Shown: positions 35,281 to 48,418, numbered from the stretch's first letter. The stretch is 64,000 nucleotides of DNA from Vanilla planifolia (GCA_023846275.1 CM043877.1:15731107-15795106); one strand, 5' to 3'. Numbers and translations: made by a program. Notes: generated from the letters alone by a model not told the origin.

Positions 35281-36630
35281 ACCATTCTTAAAGAGATTAC
35301 TTGATTTGTCATTTTCAATTTACGATGATTTTATAGCCTAGAAAAGAATTAAAATAGAATTTAGGACCTTTTGGTTATGCAATAATATTTTTTTACAAAT
35401 AAATTTATCTTTATTATTTTTATATCTATTAAAAATTAGAAAGATCATCAATCAAAATCAAATTTTATTTTCCTTGTGAGTATTTCATGAGATAATATTA
35501 AAATATGGATATTAGTTTTATGTAGATGTAACCAGCATATAAAAATCATCAATTTTTTGTTTATAATAATCATATCTAAATACAATTTTCCCTTCCTTTA
35601 TAATAACATGTTCATATTTAAGTTTCATTTAAATTTGAATTTTATTTTATGATATAACTAAATGATAAAATGATATCTTCTATAATATTATTTTAAAATA
35701 TCAACAAATCAAGTATTTGAAGGCTTTATTTGAAAAGAGTTTTTTTTATTTTTTTCAAATTCCATTTTAATCAAATAATTTTATATAAAACATTTTTTTT
35801 AAAATTTTCTTTTCTAAACCTAATTATAAAATGTTTTAAAGCTATAAAAATCAGTGCCAAACTCACAATATTTTTAAATTGAAATGGAAATCCAAAACAA
35901 GCCTAAGTTTCTTTTGTTAATCAAAATTTGATGTTATTTATGCCAAAGAAACCAAAGTTGTCCATGGAAGAGAACTAAGGATGGGTTTTATTAAGGGGTT
36001 TGTGCACATTATTTCTAACTCATTAATCTATATGTGAGGCATTATTTTATTTAAATTAATTACTTTTACATTAATGTGAAGACTATCATTAAGTTTAAAT
36101 AAAATAATTGAAAACTTGAATTATTATTTTATATTTGTAATTATTATAATTTTATTTATTCATTATAAAAATCAAATAATATTTTTTTATCTCTATATAT
36201 CTACTTTATTTCAAAAATTATATTCTTATTATAATTTATCAAAATATCATTATATTTTGATTGTATTGTTTTTTTTTTCTATATTTTATTGTAACCAATG
36301 AAATAAACTAACATTAGCTTTGTTAAGAGAACTATCTCATATAAGAGAAACAAACTAGTGTTAGTTTTGTCCAGAGAATTACCTCATGCAAGAGATCAAG
36401 ATGTTGATCATTCATGGATTGATAATGATAGATCATAACAAACCTTCAACTCATATCGATATTTATTTTTTAATAAATCAAATTCAAAATCTAAATTTTA
36501 AGAAAGTAAAAAAATTTAAAACCAAATAAATCAAATTAGGAAAACCCCAAAAATACAAAACTTAATTTAAACCAAACTCATTAAATACTATAAATATCAA
36601 TTCAGCTTTAGCAAAATTGTTCATTTTATT
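35281..36630. other. AT-rich DNA upstream of the prohibitin gene
   Basis: Nothing recognised; extremely AT-rich, perhaps including decayed copia sequence on its left. Confidence 0.45.
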
Positions 36631-36632
36631 AA

Positions 36633-36697
36633 TGGGCCATATTGGACATTATTTAAGGCCCACGTAGGCTTTTTTCAAAACTCCATTTCTAGGGTTT
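36633..36697 (+). promoter_or_regulatory. Site II motifs and telo-box in the prohibitin promoter
   Basis: TGGGCC at 36633-36638 and GGCCCA at 36657-36662 are site II elements in both orientations, and TAGGGTTT at 36690-36697 is a reverse telo-box, 78 bp before the ATG. Site II elements bind TCP factors and, together with telo-boxes, are known from plant genes for mitochondrial, ribosomal and proliferation functions. That fits a prohibitin expressed in dividing cells. Binding itself is inferred. Confidence 0.6.
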
Positions 36698-36774
36698 TAG
36701 AGTTAGCTGCTTCGGAAGCGTTCACTTGCATAAACCATCGTTCCCTCGGCGATCGACAAGAAAACCTAACATCG

Positions 36775-37635
36775 ATGGCGGCCGGCGGTGGGCAAGCGGC
36801 TGTTTCCTTCCTCACGAACGTGGCCCGGGCTGCGGTGGGACTCGGCATTAGCGCTTCCATCTTGAACTCCTCCCTCTACACCGTCGACGGCGGGGAGCGC
36901 GCCGTCCTCTTCGACCGTTTCCGCGGTGTCCTTGACGAGACCGTCGGAGAGGGCACCCACTTTCTCGTGCCCTGGCTTCAGAAGCCCTACATCTTCGACA
37001 TCCGAACGCGTCCCCACACCTTCAGCTCCAATTCGGGAACAAAGGATCTGCAGATGGTGAACCTGACCCTCCGTCTCCTCTCCCGCCCCGATGTTCCCAT
37101 GCTGCCTGTTATCTTCAAGTCCCTAGGAACAGAGTACGACGAGAAGGTCCTGCCTTCCATCGGTAACGAGGTCCTCAAGGCCGTGGTCGCGCAGTTCAAC
37201 GCTGACCAGCTTCTGACCGAGCGCCCCCATGTCTCCGCCCTCGTCCGGGATGCTCTCACCCGCCGCGCACGCGATTTCAACATTGTTCTGGATGACGTTG
37301 CCATCACTCACCTCTCTTACGGCGCTGAGTTCTCCAATGCCGTTGAGAAGAAACAGGTGGCGCAGCAGGAGGCAGAGCGCTCTAAATTTCTTGTGGCCCG
37401 TGCAGAGCAGGAGCGGCGCGCAGCTGTCATCCGTGCAGAGGGAGAGAGCGAGGCGGCTAGGCTCATCTCTGAAGCTACTTCGGCTGTGGGCATTGGTATC
37501 CTGGAGCTCAGGAGGATTGAGGCTGCGAGGGAGATTGCTGCCACTCTCTCCAAGTCTCCTAATGTTGTGTATTTACCTGGTGGAAACAACATGCTGCTCG
37601 GCCTAAATCCCGCCGGCATGGGACAGGGGCGGTGA
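36775..37635 (+). CDS. PHB3: Prohibitin, type I (PHB3/PHB4-like), mitochondrial
   Basis: Intronless 286-residue CDS. The N-terminus has a hydrophobic segment (about 10-38, [20 protein letters not shown]) that anchors the protein in the mitochondrial inner membrane. The SPFH/PHB domain spans about 35-200 ([73 protein letters not shown]). A charged coiled coil follows at about 188-240 ([30 protein letters not shown]) and the tail carries [10 protein letters not shown]. Length is close to the usual 275-290. Type I and type II prohibitins assemble into a ring that stabilises respiratory complexes, cristae and AAA protease partners. The CDS is GC-rich in very AT-rich flanks. No poly(A) tract marks it as a retrocopy, and the promoter motifs argue for a working gene. 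PHB3 versus PHB4/5 cannot be settled here. Confidence 0.95.
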   Translation: MAAGGGQAAVSFLTNVARAAVGLGISASILNSSLYTVDGGERAVLFDRFRGVLDETVGEGTHFLVPWLQKPYIFDIRTRPHTFSSNSGTKDLQMVNLTLRLLSRPDVPMLPVIFKSLGTEYDEKVLPSIGNEVLKAVVAQFNADQLLTERPHVSALVRDALTRRARDFNIVLDDVAITHLSYGAEFSNAVEKKQVAQQEAERSKFLVARAEQERRAAVIRAEGESEAARLISEATSAVGIGILELRRIEAAREIAATLSKSPNVVYLPGGNNMLLGLNPAGMGQGR

Positions 37636-37689
37636 TTTGATAAATATCCTCTTTTTAGCTGTTTTGTCTTTCGTTTACCATCTTCTGCA

Positions 37690-37800
37690 CTTAAACTCTT
37701 TGTTTGATATTGTTTTGGTGATAATTCTTGTGAGCTTTTCAAGCTTAAACTCTTTGTTTGATGGTATTTTGGTGACAAACCTTCTGAGATTTTCATGCTT
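37690..37800 (+). repeat. 54-bp tandem repeat in the prohibitin 3' region
   Basis: ttaaactctttgtttgat begins at 37691 and again at 37745, each followed by a ttttggtga segment. The repeat probably falls in the 3' UTR. Confidence 0.85.
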
Positions 37801-37829
37801 CTTAAAAATTTGTTTCGAAGATTTATGAA

Positions 37830-40800
37830 CCTGGCTGTATGTGTCCTTCTTGAAGTTGGTTTTCTTGTTATTTTTCAGTACAATGCTTGTTAGTCACATC
37901 CCATGGAAACAGATGTGACACAAGGGAGATGACATTACTTGTTAAGATGTTCCTCATGATCTTTCAGGTGTTATTGCTGTTATCTGGTGCTCTACACTTG
38001 TCCAAATTTGGCCATTCTAATGGATGATTTTTTGTTGAAGCTTATGTTGTGTAATTGTCTGTTATGTACAGTATTCTTGGTTCTGTTTGTCTGCACAATT
38101 TTCAATTAGAAAGTTAGCGAACAATGAAACTGAAAAGGTGTTTTGAGAAAATTATATTAATACTGTTGTGTACATTATAGGCCTCTGTTTTCTAATGGTG
38201 TAATTTTTGTTATCTTCAGTTATTCCCCAAACATTTCATCTTTTTATCCTCAATTAATCTCATTAGCTCTATTATTTCATGCCCCATAAGGGAGACTAGA
38301 GTAAGATGTATCTTAGCCACTTCAATTGCAATCCCAATAGGCTCTAAGTTAAGTAAAATATTAGAACCTTGATATACAACTAATGTGGTCCTGATCCATA
38401 AGACTTAAAAACTGCTGGATTCGAGTACCCCCTCCATGTGTTGCAACATCCCTTTGCAAGTTGTATAAGAGACATGTTTGACCAAGAGAGATGCAAGATT
38501 TGGTTTATGTAAATGGCTCATACTGTTTGTGATTTGCATGGGTCTTTGGTGCTCATTTTTACTGTAGTTGAGTAGAGCTTAAGTGACTCACATGTGTCTT
38601 GATGTGGTTGAGTAGTTCTTGGTACTTGACAATTGATAATATTAATAAACTTCCATATATTAACTTAGGCTTCATTTGAGTATTTGACAATTGATACCCA
38701 TGTTTTGACCATCAATGTTGTGCAATTAGTTTAATCCACTTGTAGTGTGGAAGGCATGGTGGATGGTGTTTGTATCTTGATGTTCTACATGTCACTCAAC
38801 TTATTTAGTTGGAGGATTTCAGAATTAAATAGAGTGATGTATAATATAGATGAGGCGCACAATTGAGGAGAGCTAATACAGCACAAGTAAGGATTAATGC
38901 CACAATGTTAGTAGAGTGAAATGTTGGTGTCCTAGTTTACAATTGATGTAGACTTCATCTTTAAGGTTTAAGCTATTGGATTATTAGCATCCACCAAATG
39001 GTAGAGCAAGGAGCATATGTATTAGATGTTCTCGGTTGGTACAACATCCCTCAACAGACAGAGAACATTTTGTTTTTTAAAGCATTTTTTATGCTTTTGT
39101 CACAGCAAAGGAAAAAATAAAAATTGCACCCATCAAGAAATTTTAATGTTTTGTTTGGTTTAATTGATTTAAAAATGTGCTTTTATAACAAATATTTGTG
39201 AAGTAACTTTTTAGTAAAGAAGGAGCCTTTCACCTAAATAGGAACTTAATAGGGTCAATATGCATTACTTTGGTTGTTAGTCAGCTCATATTTTGTCTAA
39301 TTCATTCAAGTGTTGTTGTTGTAATTTAAAGTTTTATTCATAGAATTTTGTTTTCAAAATTTGTTCATGAAAAAATGTTGTTAAATGTAAATAACTTTTT
39401 TTTGTAAGAGCAATTGGTGTTTCTTTTGCAATTAAAATGCAAGACCAATTAGGTAAGCTCTCGACCCATCTGTTTCATGCATCCAGGCTTTTCATCTTTT
39501 TGATGCAGTTGTTGAAGGAAGCTTTGCCTTTTTGTGTTGTTTTAATGAGTAACCTTGCTTTTTGGATGGATCCCTTAGTTTTTTAAAACATATGTTAGCT
39601 TTGAGAGAGAAGGCTCTTGCTTTGACTCTTCACAAGTTTCACACATTCTTCTTCATCAGAGCAGATGTCTATCAAAAGTTATTATTCAAAATTGTTCATG
39701 TGCTTATGCTTTGAGCATGCAAGAGCATCTATTAAACTGCTTTTGAATGTGTTTGCCAAACATTGCTTTGACAAAAAAAGTTTTAACAAACTGCTATCCT
39801 TCACCTTCTATTTGTGTAATTTCTGTATAGTTGTAGTTGCAGTAGATGCCTTGAAGTAGGGTTGGTTTTGCAATTTGGTTATTTATCATCTTATAAAAGC
39901 CATGCTATAGCTTCATTGTGTATTAGAGCTCAAGGACCTTTGAACTCTTGTCATTATATTTGTTTATTGATCTTATTTTTTCAAACTTGTCTCTTTAAAA
40001 CAAAGGGTTGTTCTATTTTTTAGTTGGTATTTGTTTGTCCAATTTTATTAAATTGTTTTTTATATAAATATAAAACAATATTCTTATCCCACCCATGCAA
40101 TCATCATACTTCCATTGTGGATTAGTTGGATTAGTTGAAACAAATAGAAGTTTGATTAGTTTGGTAGATAGATTGTAGTTGTTGAATTATTGTTCACTTT
40201 ATAGTTAAAAGGTATCATTTAAGCTGTTTTTAATATCTCTCTTCTATATCCTTGATCGTTTAGGGTTAACTTTGGAAAATCTTAACTATATATGTATATA
40301 TATATATATAGACAGATGAATAGATATTGAGTAAAATAGTAGGAAAAGTAAATCAACAAGTATTAAACTTAGTTTTCTACTAATGTGTAATGAATTGTTT
40401 AATGCCAGCAATTGGTTTGGCATATAATAAATATAAATAAAATTAGTTATTTTTTAATTTTACATTAAATAAAGGAAAAAAAGGGCAGAACTAGATATCA
40501 CTATGATTCATCTCTTTATATTGCATAAGTAGCATTGATGGCAATTATATGCTAAGTTTTTGTCATATGAGTAAACTTTAAAATTATCTAATTTTATTGG
40601 ATACATAAAAAATGTTTTTAAAAATTAAATATTTAGATTTTAGATTTTTATGGATTTCTTGCATAATTAAGGACAAAAGAATTGTAGCCAATATTGTTGT
40701 AGTTTTGCAAGAATATTCTTTGACTCCAATAATTGAGATTTTGTGACATTCATATGATAGACCAATTTTGTGATTTATAGTTCAAATGTTGGATACAAAA

Positions 40801-41735
40801 TTTTCAAATTTGGATGTAGATTTGTTTTTATTATTTAGATGATGAGATATTCTGAACAAGCTAATTTTATTTGTTATATGTAATTTTCTAAAAAAAAAGT
40901 AGTCATTCTTTTGATGACCTTAAAAAAAATCATTTTATTGAACTATAAATTAGATTTTTGAAAGAGATTTATCAAATTTACTTATATTAATTCAAATATA
41001 TATCAAATTTTTATTTTGTATGTAAAAATTTTTATTGAGTGTTGTTTGTATTAATGTAAAAAAAAATTCTACCACTTATTATAATAAATTAAATCCCCAT
41101 TTTGTTGACTATATAGGACCCATGTGAGGTAAGAAAGACTATTGATTTCATGAACATTTGAGGATTGCTCTTAATGCTAACAAAAGGATGGTCATTGTTT
41201 ATTTATAGTCTTATTTTTAAGTACATTTCAAGTCATATTTATATTTTTAACCAATTTATCAACATTTTGACTTACAACTCAAGAGCGTTATTGGCAAAAT
41301 CAACTTGATTAGCCAAGTTGTTCAAAGATGATGTAATTAGATATGCTTTATTGAGTCTTGCTTTGTGTATTATTTGTTAAAATCTAAGAATTAATATTTG
41401 AGACATTGGGAGCATGAAATTAGTATATCATAAATTTTTGACTTATCATGCTCTTTCATAATCAAAGTAAATAATAAATTGCATAATGAAAGTCATTACT
41501 CAAGTGCATATGAGCAAAAAAACCTACTTACTATATTATTTGAAATTAGGTCTTCTCAAAATTTCATATGATCTGATGACCTAATTGCAACATTATTTGA
41601 CACTAGGTCTTCACATAATTTCATATGATCTTTGAAATTACTTGTCACATCCTTTGAATTCAATATAACCTATGAACCTACTTATTATATTCTTTTAATC
41701 TAGAAAAAATTTATGTTTCAAAGACTACATGAACA
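37830..41735. other. Intergenic DNA downstream of prohibitin
   Basis: The first few hundred bases may be 3' UTR. The rest is AT-rich, with a short TA run near 40282-40311. No gene, transposon domain or tandem repeat is clear. Confidence 0.45.
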
Positions 41736-43220
41736 CTCAATTATACTTGGATCATCATGAATTTGTAAAAGCATTTCATGCAAAGCCTTTCAATCATGAC
41801 AAATATCATAAATCTTATAAGGTTCTTTGTTAAATGGTTATCAAACTGTTTGAGAAGTTGTTTAATGATCATCTTATCAAATTCTTAATTTAATATATTG
41901 GTCATTTATGACTTCAAAATTAATGCACTAGTGAATATTGACAGATTGTTTGATATATGTTGCATGAGCAGTTTGATAGAGATCATACTATCTAATTAAT
42001 CGGTCTGATCCACAAAATGTTTTTTTTGGTTCACATGGAATAGGTATGATACCATCGAATCAACATTTCAATAATTTTGTAATTTAAATTGGGTCACTAT
42101 CAAACAGATATTGAACTACACTTAAGACCATTTAGTAGACCATTTGATATTTAGTTTGCTTTTCTTGGGATGTTTTGCAATGACTTGATCAGACGTTCGA
42201 TAGATCTATCAAACCTTTTGATGATTTTCTAGGATTTTTGCAATGTGTCTCATTATTTGTTGGGATTTCAAATTCAAACTTTTTTTTAGACATTTAAAAG
42301 GTCAAAGATTATTACTAAGTCAATTATATTTCCTTTTCTTATGATAAGAACCTTTTATGTTTAGCCTAAGGTTGAACACTTAAAAGTTTCTTTGAGCATC
42401 AAGTCTTTATTTAGGAGCTTATATTACCTCACCTCATCAACTATCCTTGAAGTTGTCTACATTTTAAGGTTAGAAAGTTAACCTTCTAGTCTCACAAGTA
42501 CAAATTACAAAATCTACAATTCTACTTTGTAGAAATATTTTTGCATCATTATGATAATGTTGTCATAATTAGAGTGTGGGTATACACTCAATTATATTTG
42601 AACTACCATGACTATCTAAATTCATTATTGTTCGAAGCTTTACAATCATAATCCTTTTAAGAATCTTCATTAGATGGTTATTGAACTAACTACTTAGCAA
42701 CCCTATGGTCATTAGACCATCTAATTCTTGATTTCATATACTCATCATTTATGACCTTAGAATAAGTGTATTGTTGGATGATGATCAGACCATCTGATAT
42801 GCATTAGATAATCAATCTAATAGGGATTGAACCATCTAATAGCTCTATCTGATATATGTAGTGTTTTGGTCAGTTAGCATAAAATAGATGTTGGACCATC
42901 TGATTAAAATTTTGATAATTTTATAATATAAACTATCTACTGACATAGTTCAGACTTTTTAATGTATCATCCAATAAACATTAGGCCATTCAACATTTAT
43001 TTTAATTTTCTTGGGATGTTTTAATCTAAGGTTGACAATTTAGAAAAGTCATTACACATTAGGCTTTTATTTAATAACTTTTCTTGCCTCACCTCCACCA
43101 ACTTATATATTTTAAAGTAGAGAGTAAACCTTTTGTTATAATTAGTACCATTGCAAAATCTACTTCTCGCTTTGTAGCAATGATGTGTAGTATTTTAACA
43201 ACAATTAATCATCATTAGAT
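41736..43220 (+). repeat. Diverged tandem duplication, ~0.84-kb unit
   Basis: Copy 1 (about 41740-42575) and copy 2 (about 42576-43220) share in order: cactcaattata, a caatcat block, aaatggttat-aact, a catttatgac block, cttttattta, the paired cctcacct blocks, acaaaatcta and ctttgtag. Both contain many gaccatctgat/gaccatttga words. Copy 2 is shorter. No protein is encoded; origin unknown. Confidence 0.65.
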
Positions 43221-44288
43221 TGTGACTCTTTGATTAATTTATTTTTTAGTCATATACTTAAGCTCATAATTTGTTTTTGTTCTTTATTCTTATAACATCT
43301 TGTAAGGCTCCTCTAGGCTACATTAATTGGCTCATTTGGACAACTTTTAGGGCTAGTTTATTTGGCTCATTTTGGCACCTTATATTGGACTCTTCTAAGT
43401 TTTCTGTGTATGATCTTTTAGGTTGATATTTTTGAGCTCGTTTAAACTAATATGGTTATTGTAGATCTTTCTCTTAAGAGTTTTGCTTATATACCTTTTT
43501 AAAAGATGTTTTAGTTATTTGTAAGTTAGATTTTCCATGACATATAATTGTTGTTTGGGTTCGAATCACCTAAACATTGTTGAATATTTATATTTCACAA
43601 ATTTCATGTAAAGTTGTTTGAAAATCTAATCAAAAGATTTTTTTAAAATCTTAAAAATTTCAATACATTGAATATTTCTACGAGCAAGGTTTAGAAGAAA
43701 AAGATTTCCAACTCTAATGTAAGCTTTTATTTTAAAAATCATAATTTACTTCTCTCTTATATGATTGTCTCGCACTTTAAGTCTCAACATATTTGTGTCA
43801 TAAGAATTATTTATTAACTTATGAAATCTACATAACATAAATTATTAAGAAAAATGATGCTTAACATTTATTGTTAATAATAACAACTTAGTATAAGTAG
43901 TATGTTAATAATTATCAGCATGTCATATAATTTATGATATACATATGTTACTTAAATTTAAATTTACTTATATAAAGTTTTTTATTAAGCTTAAGTAGGA
44001 TTAATTAATTCAAATTTACTATATAATATTTTTTTTCATAATTTTATATAAAAATTTCTATTCTCATTTATTGAAAATAAAAATTTTCAACTCTTAAATT
44101 AAGATAAAAAAATATTAATAAATTATTTTTTTAGAAATATAATTTTTTCTAAATTTATTCAAATTGACCACAACAATGATTGATCGTTAACGTCAATTCA
44201 AAAGAATCCCAACCAAAGAAGGCATCAACGCTTATTCGTCCTTTCCAAATCGCGCTCTTTTCCTACCGTTTCCTACCCGCCTCCCCGT
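43221..44288. other. AT-rich DNA and probable promoter of the lipase gene
   Basis: No gene. TTGACC, a W-box-like hexamer, lies at about 44164-44169, some 170 bp before the lipase ATG. No TATA box can be singled out in the AT-rich sequence. Confidence 0.35.
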
Positions 44289-44325
44289 CCGCCGCCGCCG
44301 CCACCGCCGCCGCCACCGCCGCCGC
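44289..44325 (+). repeat. (CCG)n-type trinucleotide repeat in the lipase 5' leader
   Basis: Imperfect gcc/acc triplet run just upstream of the start codon, in the 5' leader of the lipase gene. Confidence 0.85.
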
Positions 44326-44335
44326 TTGTCGGGCC

Positions 44336-47300
44336 ATGTCGGTGGTGTGCGGGCTCGAATGCGTGGTCTGCTTCGGATGCACCCGATGGGCATGGAAGCG
44401 CCTCACATACGTGGGTTCGTATGACTCCGAATCCTGGCCGCCAGCCACGGCGGAGGACTTCACCCCCATCCCCCGCGCCTGTCGAGCTATCCTCGCCGTC
44501 TACGAGGACGACCTTTCACACCCACGCTTCTCCCCTCCTGGTGGATACCGCATGAACCCCGATTACCTCGTCAAGCACGTGCCCTATGAGGACACCGACG
44601 GCCGATCTCCGCCGTACCTCATCTACGCCGACCGCGACCACCGCGAACTCGTCCTCGCCATCCGAGGCCTCAACCTCTCCCGTGAGAGCGACTACAAGGT
44701 CCTCCTGGACAACCACCTCGGGATGCAGATGTTCGACGGCGGGTTCGTCCATCACGGCCTTCTCAAGGCCGCGACCTTTATACTCAATAGGGAGTCAGGG
44801 ACGCTCCAGAGTCTTCTTATGGAGCTGGGGGAGGAGTATAAGCTTGTATTCGCCGGACATTCGCTTGGATCCGGGGTGGCGGCTTTGATGACGGTGGTTG
44901 TGGTGAACCACCGTGATAGATTTGGGGGGATAGCAAGAAGCCGGATCCGGTGTTATGCCATCGCTCCTGCGAGGTGTATGTCGTTGAATCTTGCGGTGAA
45001 GTATGCAGATGTGATCAACTCTGTCATTCTCCAGGTGAGGAATGCTTCTTTTCCCTTCATTGAAATTAATTGAAATTGAATTTTTATATTTGGTTTTGGT
45101 ATGCTTGTTGATCAGATCTTAGTTGGATTAGTTATGATTGTCTCTTCATAGCTTTTGGGTGTAATCTTAGGAAAAAAGATCTAATCAAGATACAGATTTG
45201 GTACTCTTTCTACTTTCTTCCATTGATGGGTTATGGAAAATGTAGTTCACAGGTATCATGAAGTATTATTAGAAGGCAGTGCATCACCTTACAAGAATGC
45301 TTTACTAGATTAAACTATTTCATACATGCAAAGGAGTACACTCATCAAAATTCTATTTTTGTTCCCTTAAAGTTCTTTGTTTTAAAAAACTATTTTTCAA
45401 AACCTCCTTTTCACTGATCATTTCTAAGTTATTAAATCCACCATCTCATAGTATTGTTTCATTGCATTTGTCAAATATAGATTCAAATCAATAGTGACAT
45501 TACTTTTGTTTGGATGGACCATTCTATGTTATACTCTTCAATTGGTAATGATCTACTATAAAGTGAATACAATCATGTTGTGATGTTGTTTGGAATAGAC
45601 CTATTAGTGCTCGCACTAAAGAACAAATTGCATTACAAGTTACTTTATCAGGCTTTGTGTTGTACATTCTACTTTAAAAACTATAGCCTTGATAGCTCTT
45701 TAGAAAGCAAAAGCTAAAGCAAGAAACTAAAGCCTTGCAATTTAGAGAAGCTTGGGTCATGCTTGCTATAATCTTAGCAATTTGCTTGATGGCAAACTGT
45801 GTTTGAATTTGGTAAATGAAAAAGGATACCCAGAACAGCTAATGACTGCCAAAAGTGAATCAATGAAAGGTCTATTAATCTTGATTGAAACAGTAACACT
45901 TAGCCTTTTGGTTCTCTCTTCTCAAAAACTACAAAACTCTTTTCCACTAATTATGCTTTTGTGATTCTTTGAAGAAGATTGCTATAATGATTCTATCTAT
46001 CTGATATGTAGGACGATTTCCTACCAAGGACACCTACTCCATTGCAGGATATTTTTGAATCGATCTTTTGGTGAGTTTTCTTCCCTCCATCTTTTCAAAA
46101 AGCAGCGTATAAATAAATTTCCAAAAGGGTTCATTAGATCCTTCAAACAGAATTGAATGCCTTCGACAGCTTGCCGTGCCTGTTGTTTTTAGTATGCTTG
46201 AGGGACACGTTCATACCAGAAAGCAGAAAACTTAAGGACCCAAGAAGGCTTTACGCCCCTGGTCGAATGTATCATATTGTTGAGAGGAAATTTTGCAGGT
46301 AAAAACTTGGGTAGTTGCTTTTGTTTTAATTATTTCTTTGAGGGTTTTGCTCATGCTTATTGCTATACTAATATTCATTCTGGTTAAATGTATTCAAAGA
46401 ACATGGTATGTACATCTTTTCCCAGTTCTTTGTGTGCTAAAAAAGGCGTTGGGAAACCTATTTATAAAATTCTCCACAATTGTTTACATTTGTGAGTTTT
46501 TCTGAATGCTAAACTCATTAAGGCTTCCTTTGGATTAATATTTGAAGTTATTGGTTCTTGCAGATGTGGAAGATTTCCTCCTGAAGTGAGAACTGCAATT
46601 CCAGTTGAAGGCAGATTTGAGCATATTGTCCTTTCCTGTAATACTACATCTGATCATGCACTTCTATGGATAGAAAGGGAAGCACAGAAGGCTTTACAAG
46701 TAAGAGTAAAATATATTTATTGAGATTTACATTTATTTCACTTAAATCTGCCTTATTTGCCTTCACAATGCATAGTTATTTAATGTTGCATTAGTACCAT
46801 CCAAATGTTTTATTCTTAGTAAGCTACCCCTGGAGTTAACATCAATCTTCAAAAGGTTTTGAAGTATTCCATTTATCAATTTCGAGAACCAATCCAAACA
46901 AGCTATTGATTGTTATTGGAAACAATTAAATTGGAAATTAGTGAGTCAATTGAAGGTTTTTGTTGGTTAAATGGTTGGAGCTTGGTCGAGTAAGTGATCG
47001 TCTCCAAGTTTGGAGTAAGCAATTCAGTGTAATACATACAACATAGCATGGAAGATTAGAAAATAATTTAGTTTTGCATTTATTAGTGATTAAATTTAAA
47101 AATGGATTATTCTTATTCAATAATGTATCTAATATTGAAGTTTTTTCATGTTGTTTCTATTGTTATGATTACTCATATGGTATTGTGTGAACTATTCTTA
47201 GGTAGTTTATGTTGTTATTCCAAGATAACTTCAATCAAATTCAATGACAAATGTGATGTCTCTATATTGAAAAGCAAAAAAAAAAAAAAAAAAAAAAAAG

Positions 47301-48026
47301 GGAAAATCTCATTTTTTGTGAGATTTTTATATACCCATTATTTAAAACATACTTATTTATATATATAATATTTAAATTTTTTAATTTTGCATATTGAACA
47401 TTAATAACACCTTCTTCCTGAATAAACTAAATGAATTAGATTTAAAACACATTCAAGCACACCATTTGATCAAAAACTTAACTAGAACAAAAATAAAAAA
47501 AAACGAATCAAATAATAACATAGGAAGAACTTGTTTAAAGTATCAAAATAACATTTAGGAGTTGGGTATTGCTACTTTTTGTTAAAATAATTGTTTAGTA
47601 ATATTTAAGATTAAATTATATACATAGATAGATAAGTATATCTTTTAAAGATTATGCATATAACTTTTTGTTTATAAGGAGATGATGGGAGAAAGCTCAG
47701 AGACAACCACAGCACCATCTCAGCAGAAGATGGAAAGAAAACAAACAATGCAAAAGGAGCATAGAGATGCATTACAAAGGGCTCTCACCTTGCAGGTACC
47801 TCATGCAGTCTCTCTATCAGAAACTGATGAAGGAGAAGAAGGGAAAGCAGAGATAGACTCAGCAAACTCCGAGTTCTCGGAGAACCAACACAAAGAGTCG
47901 ATCAACGACGATTCGAGGTCAGGTGGAAGAACCAATTGGGATTATCTGGTTAGCAAACTCTTCACCCATAATGAAACCGGCAACCTCGTCCTGAAGAAGG
48001 ACATCGGTTCGGTGGAAGGTAAGTAG
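44336..48026 (+). CDS. Class-3 lipase, mono/diacylglycerol lipase type, five exons
   Basis: Exons 44336-45034, 46012-46070, 46170-46298, 46564-46699 and 47679-48026 keep one frame with GT-AG borders and give 456 residues. Residues about 1-90 match the plant mono/diacylglycerol lipase N-terminal domain (MSVVCGLECVVC, then WPPATAEDFTPIPRACR); about 110-245 is the lipase_3 fold. The nucleophile is Ser176 in GHSLGSG. The catalytic Asp is probably 234 or 235 (SVILQDDFLPR), and His327 in SDHALLW is a likely third member. The C-terminal exon is acidic and low in structure, ending WDYLVSKLFTH then a short tail. The family hydrolyses acylglycerols; some members were described as calmodulin-binding heat-shock proteins. 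Substrate is not provable here. A longer in-frame extension upstream lacks an ATG, so 44336 is chosen. Exon 1 is far richer in GC than later exons. Confidence 0.92.
45035..46011 (+). other. First intron of the lipase gene
   Basis: Donor CAG|GTGAGG, acceptor ATGTAG|GAC. AT-rich with no recognisable repeat. Confidence 0.85.
46700..47678 (+). other. Fourth intron of the lipase gene
   Basis: Donor CAA|GTAAGA, acceptor TATAAG|GAG. It contains a poly-A run of about 24 bp (47276-47299) in plus orientation, possibly the tail of a small retroelement, though no head sequence was recognised. Confidence 0.8.
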
Positions 48027-48418
48027 CTTTGTTGTTTGTACATTTGGTGATTCTTCAAACTTAATCACAACAAAGTTGCCTTCTTCTTTGTTTGTTTTTT
48101 AATACTGATTTGTGTGTTCGCTTGCTTTGTCTGTACAATTTAAAACTAGAACATCAATTTAATCACCTTTGTTTATTATCTAGCATTTGAATGTATTTAG
48201 CAGATTGATGATCTTGACACCAAACTGACTTTAAATCGAGCACAAACAACAAATATGGATCAAACGAAATGCAATTTATATATCACCACATAATAACACA
48301 AACAGCCGTTTTCTAAAGTGGATGAACACATGATAATCTCCACATTAAAACCCCACAGCAACAAAGCTCTCCGGCATCCAAAGACTAAAAGGTAACATGT
48401 GTTTCACATGAACTAAAA
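48027..48418. other. Intergenic space between two convergent genes
   Basis: Only 392 bp separate the stop codons of the lipase (plus strand) and ALY (minus strand). The 3' UTRs of both must fit or overlap here. No clear AATAAA signal was seen for either gene. Confidence 0.7.

Noticed and set aside
37229-37606. Second plus-strand open frame within prohibitin
   Set aside because: Frame-shifted shadow of the prohibitin CDS with no domain.
36987-37796. Antisense open frames across the prohibitin gene
   Set aside because: Their openness follows from GC-rich codon use of the real gene; no family similarity.
43556-43575. gggttcgaatcacc, like a tRNA T-arm
   Set aside because: No matching acceptor stem, D-arm or anticodon arm upstream in this AT-rich sequence.
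44180-44335. In-frame 52-codon extension of the lipase upstream of the chosen start
   Set aside because: It has no ATG and runs through a CCG triplet repeat; the family start MSVVCG lies at 44336.
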